This document shows positions 35,271-44,785 of a DNA stretch of 60,496 nucleotides, piece after piece. Made by a program: the position numbers and the translations under genes. Location: the NCBI GenBank assembly GCA_020426505.1, contig JAGQPX010000029.1, positions 1 to 60,496 of the forward strand, written 5' to 3'. The notes beneath the pieces are model-generated. The model saw only the letters and a program-made list of their open reading frames with translations. It did not search any database and was not told where the DNA came from. Source of the stretch: Planctomycetaceae bacterium. Its GTDB lineage: Bacteria > Planctomycetota > Planctomycetia > Planctomycetales > Planctomycetaceae. The stretch's first letter is position 1; every line of letters starts with the position of its first letter.

Positions 35271-38138
35271 ATGAAGCGAATGGTCGTCACGACTCTGACA
35301 CTCTTGCTCCCGTCGATTGCATCGGCTGCTGATGTCGACTTTGCGAAGGACATCGCCCCCATCTTCGAGCAGCACTGTCTGCGCTGTCACAATCCGGGCA
35401 ATGCGAAGGGGGACTTCTCGCTGGCGACGATCGACCAGGCCCGTGAGAACGAGTACCTCAGTGCGGGCGATCCAGAGGCGAGTTATCTCCTGGAACTGGT
35501 GACGTCGCCGTCCGAGAACGAACCGCCCGCGATGCCGAAAGAGGGAGATCCCCTCACCGACGAACAACGGGAGTTGCTGCGAACATGGATCGCCGCCGGG
35601 GCGGAGTGGCCGGAAGACGTCGTGCTGCGGGAGCCCTCATTGGCTGACAAGTCATGGTGGTCATTCCAGCCGATTGCGGACAACGAGCCACCCGCAGCAG
35701 GCGATGCACCGACGGACTGGCAGAAGCATCCACTGGATCGCTTTGTATTTGAGGCCATGACGGAGAAAGGACTGACTCCGTCGCCGATGTCTGATCGTCA
35801 TACGCTCATTCGCCGGGCGACGTATGATCTGCTGGGCCTGCCGCCGACGCCGGAGGAGATCGCTGCGTTCGAGGTGGATGACTCACCCGATGCGTGGGAG
35901 CGGTTGATCGACCGGCTGCTGGAGTCGCCCCATTACGGCGAGCGCTGGGGGCGCCACTGGCTGGACGTCATTCGCTTTGGTGAAAGCCGGGGGTTCGAGC
36001 GGAACGAGATCATCAACAACGCGTGGCCCTTCCGGGATTATGTCATCAATTCGTTCAACGATGACAAGCCTTTCGATCAATTCACTCGCGAGCAACTGGC
36101 GGGTGACGTGATCGGTGCGAATGATCCGGAGGTCGAAGTCGCAACGACGTTCCTTGTGTGCGGACCGTATGACGACGTCGGAAATCAGGACGCCGCTCAG
36201 GCGGCACAGATTCGGGCCAACACGATCGACGACATCATCCGCGCCACGAGCGAGGCGTTCCTCGGTCTCACCGTTGGCTGTTCCCGTTGCCACGATCACA
36301 AGTTCGACCCAATCCGGCAGACCGACTATTACGCCCTCTACTCCACACTGGCGGGGGTGACACACGGACAACGCGAGGTCGCCACCGCAGAGCAACGACA
36401 GACGCGGCATGAACAACTCGCACCCCTTGAAGAGCAGCGGAACACCGTTCAACAACAGATCGACGAGACCGAACAGGCGATCCGTGAGCGAGCAAAACAA
36501 CAGGAAGCAGACATCGCCGCCGACTGGACACGTCCACCCGTCTCGCGACAAATGACCGAGGAGACATTCGATCCGGTCGATGTCCACTTTGTGCGATTGA
36601 TCGTGGAAGGCTCCGAGTCCAGCCCGGCGTCCGATCGCAGTTACCGCATCGACGAGATCGAAGTCTGGACCGCAGGCGAGGAACCGTCAAACGTGGCCCT
36701 CGCGGCGAACGGCGGTCGAGCGACGGGCGACAGTCGTGTCGCGCAGGACTTCGACGGTGCGTACAGTGTCGACCTCGTCAACGACGGCCTGTTCGGGGCA
36801 CGTTGGATTCCCAGCACGCCACAACTCACGATCGAGTTGCCGGAGACGCAGACCATCGACCGCGTGAGCTTCTCCAGCGATCGTAAGGGGGACTCGGTCG
36901 GAAACAGCGTTGCCGCGTTCGTCAGCGAGTACCGCATCGAAGTCTCCGCCGACGGCGAGGAATGGACAGAAGTCGCCAACTCGCACGACCGACAACCGAT
37001 CAACGAGGCACATCGCAATCACCGACTCAGGCAAGCCGTCATCACGGGTGAGGAACGTCAGCAACTCGCCAAGCTGCAAAAGAAACTGGGCGACATCAAC
37101 TCGCAGATCGCCGCGGTGCCGGCACTGCCGGTCTGGTGGGTCGGCAACTACTCGCGGCCTGCCGGTCCGTTTCACGTCTTCCTCGGCGGCGACCCACAGA
37201 AGCCCGGCGAGGAAGTGACGCCGGCGAGTCTGTCATTCGTCGATGCTGTCGCTCCTCCACCGTCTGATCTCACACAAGTCGGACAGGCGCGGGCATCACT
37301 GGCCGAGTGGATCGTTGATCCCAGCAACCCGCTCACGCCGCGTGTGTTGGTGAACCGGGTATGGCAATACCACTTCGGCAAGGGTATCGTCGACACGCCG
37401 AGCGACTTCGGCGCGATGGGCGGACAGCCGTCGCATCCCGAGTTGCTCGACTGGTTGGCTCGCCAGCTCATCACGCCCGAAGCGGAGGGTGGGTTCGACT
37501 GGAGGCTCAAGCCGCTGCACAAGTTCATCATGTTGTCGCAGACGTACCGGCAATCGTCAGCCGCTCGGGATGAAGCGATCGCCGTCGATGCGGACAGCCG
37601 TCTGCTCTGGCGATTCCCGCCGCGACGACTCTCCGCCGAGGAGATTCGCGACACGATGCTCAGCATCACGGGCAAACTCGACACCCGCATGGGTGGACCC
37701 GGCTTCCGTCTCTACCGTTATCTGCAGGACAACGTCGCGACGTACGTTCCCCTCGAAGAGCATGGACCGGAGACATATCGCAGGGCCGTTTATCATCAGA
37801 ACGCGCGGGCTTCGGTCATCGACCTGATGAGCGACTTCGACTGCCCCGACCCGGCGTTCGCAGCTCCGCGTCGTTCCGCGACGACGACGCCCCTGCAGGC
37901 ACTCACACTGATGAATCACGACTTCACCCTCGACATGGCAGACGAACTGGCCACACGCGTCTCACAAGACGCCGGCGATCAACCGACCGACCAAATCGAA
38001 CGTGCCTTTGTACTTGCCTTCGGACGTTCGCCCGATCCCAACGAACGTGACGTCACACTCCCGCTCGTCGAACAACACGGTCTCAACACCCTCTGCCGCG
38101 TGCTGCTGAACGCCAATGAATTCATTTACCTCAACTAG
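35271..38138 (+). CDS. PSD1 protein: cytochrome c, DUF1549, discoidin-like and DUF1553 domains
   Basis: The 955-residue protein starts MKRMVVTTLTLLLPSIASAA (signal peptide); GAGGAA lies 9 bp before this ATG. The haem site CLRCH is at 36-40 in a planctomycete-type cytochrome domain (PSCyt1). DUF1549 spans about 130-360 (KSWWSFQPIAD, DRFVFEAMTEKGL, YGERWGRHWLDVIRFGES). An inserted beta-domain with F5/8-C (discoidin) character lies at about 425-585 (VHFVRLIVEGSES, RIDEIEVW, YRIEVSADGEEWTEV), preceded by a coiled coil. DUF1553 covers about 650-955 (ASLAEWIVDPSNPLTPRVLVNRVWQYHFG). The protein is periplasmic; its activity is unproven. It pairs with the DUF1501 gene at 38557. Confidence 0.92.
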   Translation: MKRMVVTTLTLLLPSIASAADVDFAKDIAPIFEQHCLRCHNPGNAKGDFSLATIDQARENEYLSAGDPEASYLLELVTSPSENEPPAMPKEGDPLTDEQRELLRTWIAAGAEWPEDVVLREPSLADKSWWSFQPIADNEPPAAGDAPTDWQKHPLDRFVFEAMTEKGLTPSPMSDRHTLIRRATYDLLGLPPTPEEIAAFEVDDSPDAWERLIDRLLESPHYGERWGRHWLDVIRFGESRGFERNEIINNAWPFRDYVINSFNDDKPFDQFTREQLAGDVIGANDPEVEVATTFLVCGPYDDVGNQDAAQAAQIRANTIDDIIRATSEAFLGLTVGCSRCHDHKFDPIRQTDYYALYSTLAGVTHGQREVATAEQRQTRHEQLAPLEEQRNTVQQQIDETEQAIRERAKQQEADIAADWTRPPVSRQMTEETFDPVDVHFVRLIVEGSESSPASDRSYRIDEIEVWTAGEEPSNVALAANGGRATGDSRVAQDFDGAYSVDLVNDGLFGARWIPSTPQLTIELPETQTIDRVSFSSDRKGDSVGNSVAAFVSEYRIEVSADGEEWTEVANSHDRQPINEAHRNHRLRQAVITGEERQQLAKLQKKLGDINSQIAAVPALPVWWVGNYSRPAGPFHVFLGGDPQKPGEEVTPASLSFVDAVAPPPSDLTQVGQARASLAEWIVDPSNPLTPRVLVNRVWQYHFGKGIVDTPSDFGAMGGQPSHPELLDWLARQLITPEAEGGFDWRLKPLHKFIMLSQTYRQSSAARDEAIAVDADSRLLWRFPPRRLSAEEIRDTMLSITGKLDTRMGGPGFRLYRYLQDNVATYVPLEEHGPETYRRAVYHQNARASVIDLMSDFDCPDPAFAAPRRSATTTPLQALTLMNHDFTLDMADELATRVSQDAGDQPTDQIERAFVLAFGRSPDPNERDVTLPLVEQHGLNTLCRVLLNANEFIYLN

Positions 38139-38152
38139 ACGGGGTTAAAACA

Positions 38153-38183
38153 GTAGGGTGTGTGTCGCGAAGCAGAACGCACC
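38153..38183 (+). repeat. 31-bp inverted repeat, left arm
   Basis: The arm reads GTAGGGTGTGTGTCGCGAAG and then CAGAACGCACC. It is complementary to 38505-38535 at 24 of 31 positions. Each arm can also form its own hairpin (GGTG..CACC). The two arms enclose the small gene at 38195-38503. Confidence 0.65.
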
Positions 38184-38194
38184 AATTTGGCAAT

Positions 38195-38503
38195 ATGGAG
38201 TCAAAAATGTTTCGTGGTGAACTCAAGTCAAACAAGATATACGTCATTGACTTCATCGAGACCCAAGAAGGAAAACGATTCCTTCGCAGTCGTGAAGTCG
38301 AGATGCCATCAAAAGACGACATCATGTTTTCCTCGAAGCCGTATGATGGACGGACGCTCTCGGCATGGCGGGCTTATAACTCGCTTGAAGACAATCTCGA
38401 AATTGAGGCAGATCATGGGTTTCATCTCGATGCACACGGAGAATGGATGAGCGACGAAGAACACACGGCGTCGAAAGAATTTATGAGAAAACACATTTCC
38501 TGA
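38195..38503 (+). CDS. Small uncharacterised protein between PSD1 and DUF1501 genes
   Basis: The 102-residue soluble protein starts MESKMFRGELKSNKIYVIDF. It reads as a real protein, with alternating strands and charged residues: IETQEGKRFLRSREVEMPSKDD, then LSAWRAYNSLEDNLEIEADHGFHLDAHGEWM. No known domain is recognised. GC content is close to 50%, lower than in the flanking genes. It is enclosed by 31-bp inverted repeats and interrupts a gene pair that normally is contiguous, which points to insertion as a small cassette. An ATG at 38162 is possible but overlaps the left repeat. Confidence 0.55.
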   Translation: MESKMFRGELKSNKIYVIDFIETQEGKRFLRSREVEMPSKDDIMFSSKPYDGRTLSAWRAYNSLEDNLEIEADHGFHLDAHGEWMSDEEHTASKEFMRKHIS

Positions 38504-38504
38504 C

Positions 38505-38535
38505 GGTGGGTTTCGCTTTGCTGCACCCACCCTAC
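38505..38535 (-). repeat. 31-bp inverted repeat, right arm
   Basis: The reverse complement starts GTAGGGTGGGTGCAGCAAAG. It mirrors the left arm at 38153-38183 and begins 2 bp after the stop of the enclosed gene. It could double as a transcript-ending hairpin, but no T-run follows. Confidence 0.65.
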
Positions 38536-38556
38536 TCTTGAGATCGACTCACGACC

Positions 38557-39969
38557 ATGAATCGACGCGACTTACTCGGAAATGTCTACACAGCCATGAC
38601 GGGGATCGGACTGGCGCATCTGCTCGCTGGTGACAGTCGGGCGGCATCGCAATCCGCGCATGTGGCGGGGGAGACGCATCATCCGGCGAAGGCCAAACGG
38701 GTGTTGCAGATCTTCTGTCCGGGGGCCGCGTCGCACATGGACTTGTGGGAGCACAAGCCGTCGCTGGAGAAGTATCACGGGCAGCCGTTGCCGGGTGGGG
38801 AGAACCTTGTGTCGTTTCAGGGGAAGAACGGCAACCTGATGAAGAGCCCGTGGGACATGCCGCCCGCGGGGGAGACGGGCAAGCGCATCTCGTCGATGCT
38901 GCCTCACATGGCAAAGCACGTCGACCGCATCGCCTTCATCCACTCGATGCACTCGAAGACCAACACGCACGGGCCGGGGTGCGTGTTCATGAACACCGGG
39001 CACGCTCAGGAGGGGTTTCCGAGTGCGGGGGCGTGGACGAGTTATGCCCTCGGCAGTGCCAACGACAACCTGCCGACCTACGTCGCCATGCCCGACATCC
39101 GCGGCGAGCCCCCCAACGGCAAGGCCAACTGGTCGAACGGCTTCCTCCCCGCCAAACACCAGGGGATCGCCCTCACCGCTCAGCAGCCGATCCGCAACCT
39201 CGACCGGCCTGAGTCGATCTCGGCGGACTCCGAACGTGCCTCGCGGGAGTTGCTCTCGCTGCTCAACGAACGGCACGCGGAGGCGCATCCTGAGTTGACC
39301 GAACTGCGGGCCCGCATGGCTGCCTACGAACTGGCAGCCCGCATGCAACTGTCAGCTCCGGAAGTGATGGAACTCTCCGCCGAGCCGGAGTCGATCCACC
39401 AACTGTACGCGACCAATGACGCCAACCCGCTCAAGGCCGCGTACGCCCGCAACTGTCTGCTCGCGCGGCGACTGCTCGAACGGGGCGTGCGGTACGTCAA
39501 CCTGTACTGTGCCTCGCGGGCTTCGGGTGTCGACGGCCTGTTGAACTGGGACGCTCACAAGACGCTCAAGTCGGACTACGAACGTCACTGCCCGATCTTC
39601 GATCAGCCGACCGCTGCACTCATCACGGACCTCGCCCAGCGCGGCCTCCTTGATGACACGCTCGTGTTGTGGACGACCGAGTTCGGCCGCATGCCGACCC
39701 ATCAGGAAGGGACCACCGGCCGCGACCACAACCCGGACGGCTTCACCTGCTGGATGCTCGGCGCGGGCGTGAAGCCGGGCGTCACCCACGGCGCCACCGA
39801 CGAATTCGGCCGCCGCGCCGAACTCGACCCAACAACGGTCTGGGACTTCTACGCCACGGTGCTCCACCTACTCGGCTTCGACCACACCAAACTCACGTGG
39901 TACCACAACGGCCTCGACCGACGGTTGACCGACGTGCATGGGAATGTCATTGAGCCGGTGCTGGCATAG
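38557..39969 (+). CDS. DUF1501 protein (partner of the 35271 PSD1 protein)
   Basis: The 470-residue protein starts MNRRDLLGNVYTAMTGIGLAHLLAG, a Tat-type export signal with RR at 3-4. Family blocks follow: QIFCPGAASHMDLWEHKPSLEKYHG, FIHSMHSKTNTHGPG, RHCPIFDQPTAALITDLAQRG, LWTTEFGRMPTHQEGTTGRDHN and the final TKLTWYHNGLDRRLTDVHGNV. The fold is that of the alkaline phosphatase/sulfatase superfamily, with the GRDHN stretch at a metal-ligand position. It is likely periplasmic and co-expressed with the PSD1 gene upstream, although a small repeat-bounded gene now lies between them. Its substrate is unknown. Confidence 0.93.
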   Translation: MNRRDLLGNVYTAMTGIGLAHLLAGDSRAASQSAHVAGETHHPAKAKRVLQIFCPGAASHMDLWEHKPSLEKYHGQPLPGGENLVSFQGKNGNLMKSPWDMPPAGETGKRISSMLPHMAKHVDRIAFIHSMHSKTNTHGPGCVFMNTGHAQEGFPSAGAWTSYALGSANDNLPTYVAMPDIRGEPPNGKANWSNGFLPAKHQGIALTAQQPIRNLDRPESISADSERASRELLSLLNERHAEAHPELTELRARMAAYELAARMQLSAPEVMELSAEPESIHQLYATNDANPLKAAYARNCLLARRLLERGVRYVNLYCASRASGVDGLLNWDAHKTLKSDYERHCPIFDQPTAALITDLAQRGLLDDTLVLWTTEFGRMPTHQEGTTGRDHNPDGFTCWMLGAGVKPGVTHGATDEFGRRAELDPTTVWDFYATVLHLLGFDHTKLTWYHNGLDRRLTDVHGNVIEPVLA

Positions 39970-39980
39970 CTCACGGTGTG

Positions 39981-40011
39981 GCTGGGGTCGTAGCAAAGCG
40001 AAGCCCCCAGC
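39981..40011 (+). repeat. Hairpin after the DUF1501 gene
   Basis: GCTGGGG (39981-39987) pairs with CCCCAGC (40005-40011) over a 17-nt loop containing AGCAAAGCGAAGC. It lies 12 bp past the stop. No T-run follows, so its role as a terminator is uncertain. Its AAAGCGAAGC loop resembles the core of the 31-bp repeats near 38153 and 38505. Confidence 0.4.
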
Positions 40012-40207
40012 ACAACGCCCTGTGGGCGCCCGTTGGGCGAATACAGTCATCCCTACTGAAATACCGCACGAAGAAAATCTTGAATTTGCTTATCCGGATC
40101 ATGAATTCCTGTGATCCATCTTACTACTGATTGCGTATTGCTTCTTAGAACGTGGACCAATCAGACGACGAGGACGTTGAAACGGAAGGCAAACCGAATT
40201 CACAGCA

Positions 40208-40666
40208 ATGCACATTCTCATATCATCAATCGTTTCTGTTGTGGCGGCACTCCTCGGAGCACTCGTGGGAGGGTGGGTTGGTCACAAGGCAAGCCTGATA
40301 CAGTGGGAAGCGAGCCTCAAGGAAGAGCGCCGGAGAGAGATGAGCCAGAAGGTCGAAAGTCTAATTACACTAACGTATGAACTCTGCGACCATGTGTACG
40401 CGTACTCGATTAATTCGGAATATGCGCCAAACCTAATCGCGTTCTCATCAAAGAATCCACTCCCACGAATCGTCTCGCTCTGTGTTCACTCGTTTCCAGA
40501 AATTGGAGATGACTTGGAACGATTGCAAGAGGCGATTCTCCACCTACACAAGTTACCACTTCCTGTGCCGAGAATGGAGATGGACAAAGCCATTGAGTCA
40601 TGTAACGAGTTTGGGGAGGCGATTCTGGCGAAAGTTGGATTGAATGAAATCGAGCTCGCGGATTGA
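40208..40666 (+). CDS. Single-span membrane-anchored protein, function unknown
   Basis: The 152-residue protein starts MHILISSIVSVVAALLGALVGGWVG, a membrane anchor with Gly-zipper character. A charged helical region follows (KASLIQWEASLKEERRREMSQKVESLITLTYEL), then a helical C-terminal part (GDDLERLQEAILHLHKLPLPVP). The layout of an N-terminal anchor plus cytoplasmic coiled-coil is common to small accessory proteins of unknown role. GC is near 48% in a sampled line, below its neighbours, which suggests transfer. The gene stands alone, and repeats begin 45 bp downstream. Confidence 0.7.
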   Translation: MHILISSIVSVVAALLGALVGGWVGHKASLIQWEASLKEERRREMSQKVESLITLTYELCDHVYAYSINSEYAPNLIAFSSKNPLPRIVSLCVHSFPEIGDDLERLQEAILHLHKLPLPVPRMEMDKAIESCNEFGEAILAKVGLNEIELAD

Positions 40667-40711
40667 TAGCGCCGGGTGCCCCGCCGGGTGCCCCGGTTGG
40701 GCATAGAGGCG

Positions 40712-41019
40712 TGTGCCACGGCTGTGTCGACTGTGACGATGAAGGGTGGGCGTCGAGTGGGGTTGGAACAGGGAACGGGTGTCTGCGCTTGATCGCGCGC
40801 TCGCATGGGCGGGACGCCCGTGGCACAATGGATTGGTGAATCCGTTGGGGGCTTCCCGGTGACTCGTTTGGTGCGCAGTGGTCGTGTCGTGTCGATGGTG
40901 TGACACAGCCTTCGCATCAGAGCCGCGACCGTGAGGGAGCGTGCCGCTGTTTGAGGTGGAGTGGTTCAGGAGCCGTTGTCTCCGGGTGAGCGGCCCCTTC
41001 CTGACGGTCGGGGCTCTGA
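40712..41019 (+). repeat. 308-bp direct repeat, left copy (116-bp plus 97-bp modules)
   Basis: 40712-40827 is the 116-bp repeat with perfect 10-bp ends (TGTGCCACGG / CCGTGGCACA). A linker follows, and 40920-41016 is the 97-bp palindromic module. The whole 308 bp recurs at 44422-44729 with the same length and about 85% identity over the first 116 bp by hand count. Directly upstream (about 40670-40694) a 12-bp unit, CGCCGGGTGCCC, is tandemly doubled. Confidence 0.85.
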
Positions 41020-41132
41020 TGGCGTGACGCCGGGTGCCGTGGTTTTGGGTGGCATGGCGTCACGACGATAGTCGGGGCGCCATGTCTGGGCGCTCTGCCG
41101 ACATGCTCACCTGCCTGTCGGCATGAAAGCAT

Positions 41133-41334
<202 letters not shown>

Positions 41335-41521
41335 ACCTGCCTGACTGGCGGGGCTCTTATGGTCTCATTGAGGCATCGAGTGGTTGAGAGTAGAGCTGTG
41401 TGCTACGGGTGAGAGCTGTCATTCGATCGACGTAACTCCCCGCTCAGGGACCTGCTCGGTAGCATGGCATTTGTGGCCTGCTTCTCCCCATGCACTGAAC
41501 CGCCGATCACTGGGAATGCAC

Positions 41522-44413
41522 ATGGACGTCGCTGCTCGCTTTTCGATCTCGTTCGCATTGATTGCTTGCTGCTGTGGTCCGCGACTTGTTGCTCAGGATG
41601 TGGACGCGGTTGCGGATTTGCCGATTGAACTTGTTGTTTATCCGGAGAAGTTTGTTGTTCAGGCTGGTCGGCAGGTTTCGCTGAATGTTCAGTTGACCTG
41701 GAAGGGGAAGGAGCCGGTCACGATCTATTGGGGCCGGAGGGAAACCGCGAACTGGGTTCGGCTGAAGATTACGTCGCCGACAGGAATGGTTCGTGAGACG
41801 ATCCACAACTTCCCACCACTGAATCCGTCCGGAGCAGCTGAGGCCGAGATCGTCAGATTGCGGCCTGGGTCCTCTGCGACGCGGCGATTTGTTGTGGGGT
41901 CACCCGCTCATGTCTTGGACGGATCGCAAGAGTTCTGGTTCCGTGAGCCCGGACCGTACGAGTTATTGGCCTCACTCGAAATCTACGGGGTGAGCGGCGA
42001 TCCAGCCCAGCCGGATTCATGGAAGGCACTCGGGAGCGTGACGGCGAAGCCGGTGGGGTTCCTGATTGAGCCCGGCGACGAACCTGATGTCGAACTGCGT
42101 CCGGTGCACGGACGTGTGACCGATGCCGACGGTCAGCCGGTCCCGCACGCGGATGTGTATCTCCATCTTGAAACCACAATGTGGTCGACGCCGAACATGC
42201 AGAGAGGGTTCATCACTTATGATCGGGCTGCGACTGATGAGAATGGAGAGTATGCATTTTCCGGCATCCCCGCTGATGAACCACGGCTGATGCTGGCTGT
42301 CTTGCATCGTGCATTGCCTCCCGCGCAAAAGGCCGTCGCTCCCGATCCCTCCAAACCGGACGCACAAGTCGATGTCCAGATGGATCGCGTGCGGACCGTC
42401 ATTGGCAAAGTTGTTGATACCGAAGACCGTCCGCTTTCGGGCGTTGCAGTCAGCCGTCCCTGGCTCCCGAATCGGCTGTCGCTGGAAGCAGCGCGGACGG
42501 ACTCCGGTGGTCGCTTTGAACTGCACGGCATCACCACGAGTGCTGCCACCATCAGTGTGCACAAGCAAGGCTGGGAGGTCGTCGATGACTCGGATGCAAT
42601 TGTCCCAGGTCGGGGAACGACAACGGCGACGATCATCCTGCGACCCCTTCCGCCCCGCGTGGCCAAAACGGTGAAGGGAATCGCGCGGTACGAGAACGGC
42701 GAACCGGCCCGCAATCGGGAGTTGACGCTCTGGACGGAGTCTGCTCATGGCGATCTTCGTTCGTTCGACGGCCAAACCGATGACGAGGGTCGTTTCGCTG
42801 TTGAGCTGTCACCGTATGAGAAGGGCAACTCAGGCATCGTGGAACTCTTTGAGAGCCGCGAGCAGGATGCGCAAGACCGCTGGATGGCATCCTTCGAGGC
42901 GGCAGTCGGAGAGGAGATCAACGTCGAGTTCCGGCGGGAACATTCGCTGACCGTTGAGCTCGTTTCAGCGAACCGGCTGCCGGCAGAGTTGACCGTGACG
43001 ACCACTGTGTCCGCGAGACCATCAGACGGATCTCGTCCGATTGCGTCGCAGGCATCCCCGGGAGATCGGCTCACTCCTCTGAACGTCCAGAACCTGACCC
43101 CCGGTCGTTATCAGGTCCATGTGAGCCTGAAGGAAGCCGATCACTACAACTGGTATGAGGACGTTGTGATTTCTCCTGACGAGGATCAACGAGAACACAC
43201 TCTCACGATCGACATTCCACGGGTGCAGTTTGGATCGCTGAAAGTCGCCGTTGAATTCCCGGATGATTCTCCACAAAACGATATCACGACGGTGTGGATG
43301 GACGGCCACAAGGCTCACGGTTGGCAGCACATTGTGAACGGCGTCGCGACATTTCCCATCATTCCGACCGGACGGGTCACGGTCCAATGCAGCGAACGAA
43401 GTGGCTTTGTTGGACTTCCCATCCGGGGCCAGATCGAAGCGGATCGGGAGACGACGCTTGGACCGATCACAATCCAACCGGTCGAAGAAGCTTACGGACA
43501 TGTGTTCGGCCATGTCCTGTTGGCTGACGGCACACCGGCACTCGGATCGGCGGTGTCTCTCCAAAGTCATATCTCTCCCTCGGTCTCGGTTGGACCTCAT
43601 TTTGAGCGGACGCTAGTGGATCGTTCGGGAGCGTTCCGAGTGAGCGCCGCACCGGGCCAAACGTATCTGGTCGCCAACCTGAACCGTTGCGATCATTGGC
43701 CACCTGGATCAGTAGTTGAGAAGGCCGAACCCACATCCACGTTTGGAGGGATATCGATTGATCTGATGAATTCGAGCAATCGTGTGAGAGTGCTCGCGAA
43801 GCCGGTCACACTGAACGCAGGTCGTGAGCAATCACTCGATTTCATTTTGCCGGATGTCCAATTTCGTGACGTGACGGTCAACATCCCTGGCGAGATCAAT
43901 CCGACGGTGACGTTGTGGACTGACCACGGCGACTCGTGGATGCAGATGCAGGTTCCACCTGACGGGACCGACCATCACGTCTTCCCGAACGTCCCCGACT
44001 TACCGACTCGCCTGTTTGTCAGTGCGTCGGTTCCTTCGGACCAGTATTACCCGAATCACCCCATTGCGGGTGTCGTCGACGTGCCGGGTGGAGAGGCCCC
44101 TGTCGTCTCCTGCGACTTTTCGCAAACGGGCACTCTTCGGGTTCGGTTGGTCTCACCTGATGACCGTCTCCTTTCGTGCAGAGTTCTGCCAGCGGACACT
44201 GGTCTTCCAACGGGGCTCGCGTGGCTGACCGGCTTCAGTGGCGAATCGTTCGCACGCTCAACGGACGAAGACGGATTCGTGACCTTTCGGTTGACGCCCG
44301 GGGAGTACATGGTGAAAGCCATCGCAAACCGTGCTGCGCAGGAGCGGCGATTCGAGATCAAACTCGACGAGGTCGAGGAGATGGAGTTTCACTTCACAGA
44401 TGGAACGGAGTAG
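41522..44413 (+). CDS. Large secreted protein with carboxypeptidase-regulatory-like repeats
   Basis: The 963-residue protein starts MDVAARFSISFALIACCCGP; GGGA stands 6 bp before this ATG. LIAC (13-16) fits a lipobox, so it may be a lipoprotein. An Ig-like N-terminal part (ELVVYPEKFVVQAGRQVSLNV) is followed by several CarboxypepD_reg-type beta-sandwiches: VHGRVTDADGQPVPHADVYL, VIGKVVDTEDRPLSGVAV and VKGIARYENGEPARNRELTL, each with a TDE-GxF/Y-type strand (TDENGEYAF, TDSGGRFEL, TDDEGRFAV). No catalytic domain is seen. Such proteins are surface or periplasmic binding scaffolds. The gene is enclosed by 308-bp direct repeats. The frame opens earlier at a TTG (41384) without support. Confidence 0.85.
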   Translation: MDVAARFSISFALIACCCGPRLVAQDVDAVADLPIELVVYPEKFVVQAGRQVSLNVQLTWKGKEPVTIYWGRRETANWVRLKITSPTGMVRETIHNFPPLNPSGAAEAEIVRLRPGSSATRRFVVGSPAHVLDGSQEFWFREPGPYELLASLEIYGVSGDPAQPDSWKALGSVTAKPVGFLIEPGDEPDVELRPVHGRVTDADGQPVPHADVYLHLETTMWSTPNMQRGFITYDRAATDENGEYAFSGIPADEPRLMLAVLHRALPPAQKAVAPDPSKPDAQVDVQMDRVRTVIGKVVDTEDRPLSGVAVSRPWLPNRLSLEAARTDSGGRFELHGITTSAATISVHKQGWEVVDDSDAIVPGRGTTTATIILRPLPPRVAKTVKGIARYENGEPARNRELTLWTESAHGDLRSFDGQTDDEGRFAVELSPYEKGNSGIVELFESREQDAQDRWMASFEAAVGEEINVEFRREHSLTVELVSANRLPAELTVTTTVSARPSDGSRPIASQASPGDRLTPLNVQNLTPGRYQVHVSLKEADHYNWYEDVVISPDEDQREHTLTIDIPRVQFGSLKVAVEFPDDSPQNDITTVWMDGHKAHGWQHIVNGVATFPIIPTGRVTVQCSERSGFVGLPIRGQIEADRETTLGPITIQPVEEAYGHVFGHVLLADGTPALGSAVSLQSHISPSVSVGPHFERTLVDRSGAFRVSAAPGQTYLVANLNRCDHWPPGSVVEKAEPTSTFGGISIDLMNSSNRVRVLAKPVTLNAGREQSLDFILPDVQFRDVTVNIPGEINPTVTLWTDHGDSWMQMQVPPDGTDHHVFPNVPDLPTRLFVSASVPSDQYYPNHPIAGVVDVPGGEAPVVSCDFSQTGTLRVRLVSPDDRLLSCRVLPADTGLPTGLAWLTGFSGESFARSTDEDGFVTFRLTPGEYMVKAIANRAAQERRFEIKLDEVEEMEFHFTDGTE

Positions 44414-44421
44414 AGTCGCCG

Positions 44422-44729
44422 TGTGCCAGGGCTGTGTCAGCCGTGTCGATGCGGGGTGGGCGTTGAGTGGGGTTGGAACGCAGAATGGTTGTTTGTGGTT
44501 GATTGCGCGCTCGCACGGGCGGGACGCCCGTGGCACACTGGATCGGTGAATCGGTGGGGGGCTTGCTGATGACACGTTCTGTGTGCAGTGATCGTGTCGC
44601 GTCGATGGTGTCGAGCAGTCTTCGCAGCAGAGCCGCGACCGTGAGGGAGCGTGCCGCTGTTTGAGGTGGAGCGGTTCGCGAGCCGTTGCATCCGGGTGAG
44701 CGGCCCCTGCCTGACGGGCGGGGCTCTGA
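44422..44729 (+). repeat. 308-bp direct repeat, right copy
   Basis: Contains the 116-bp unit (44422-44537, TGTGCCAGGG to CCGTGGCACA) and the 97-bp unit (44630-44726). It begins 9 bp after the stop of the large carboxypeptidase-regulatory protein gene. The rest of the gap to 44785 shows no gene. Confidence 0.85.
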
Positions 44730-44785
44730 GTGAGTGTGGCTCTGCGTGCGCGTGGCTCTGAGGTCGTGGGTTGGACGGCGGGGTG

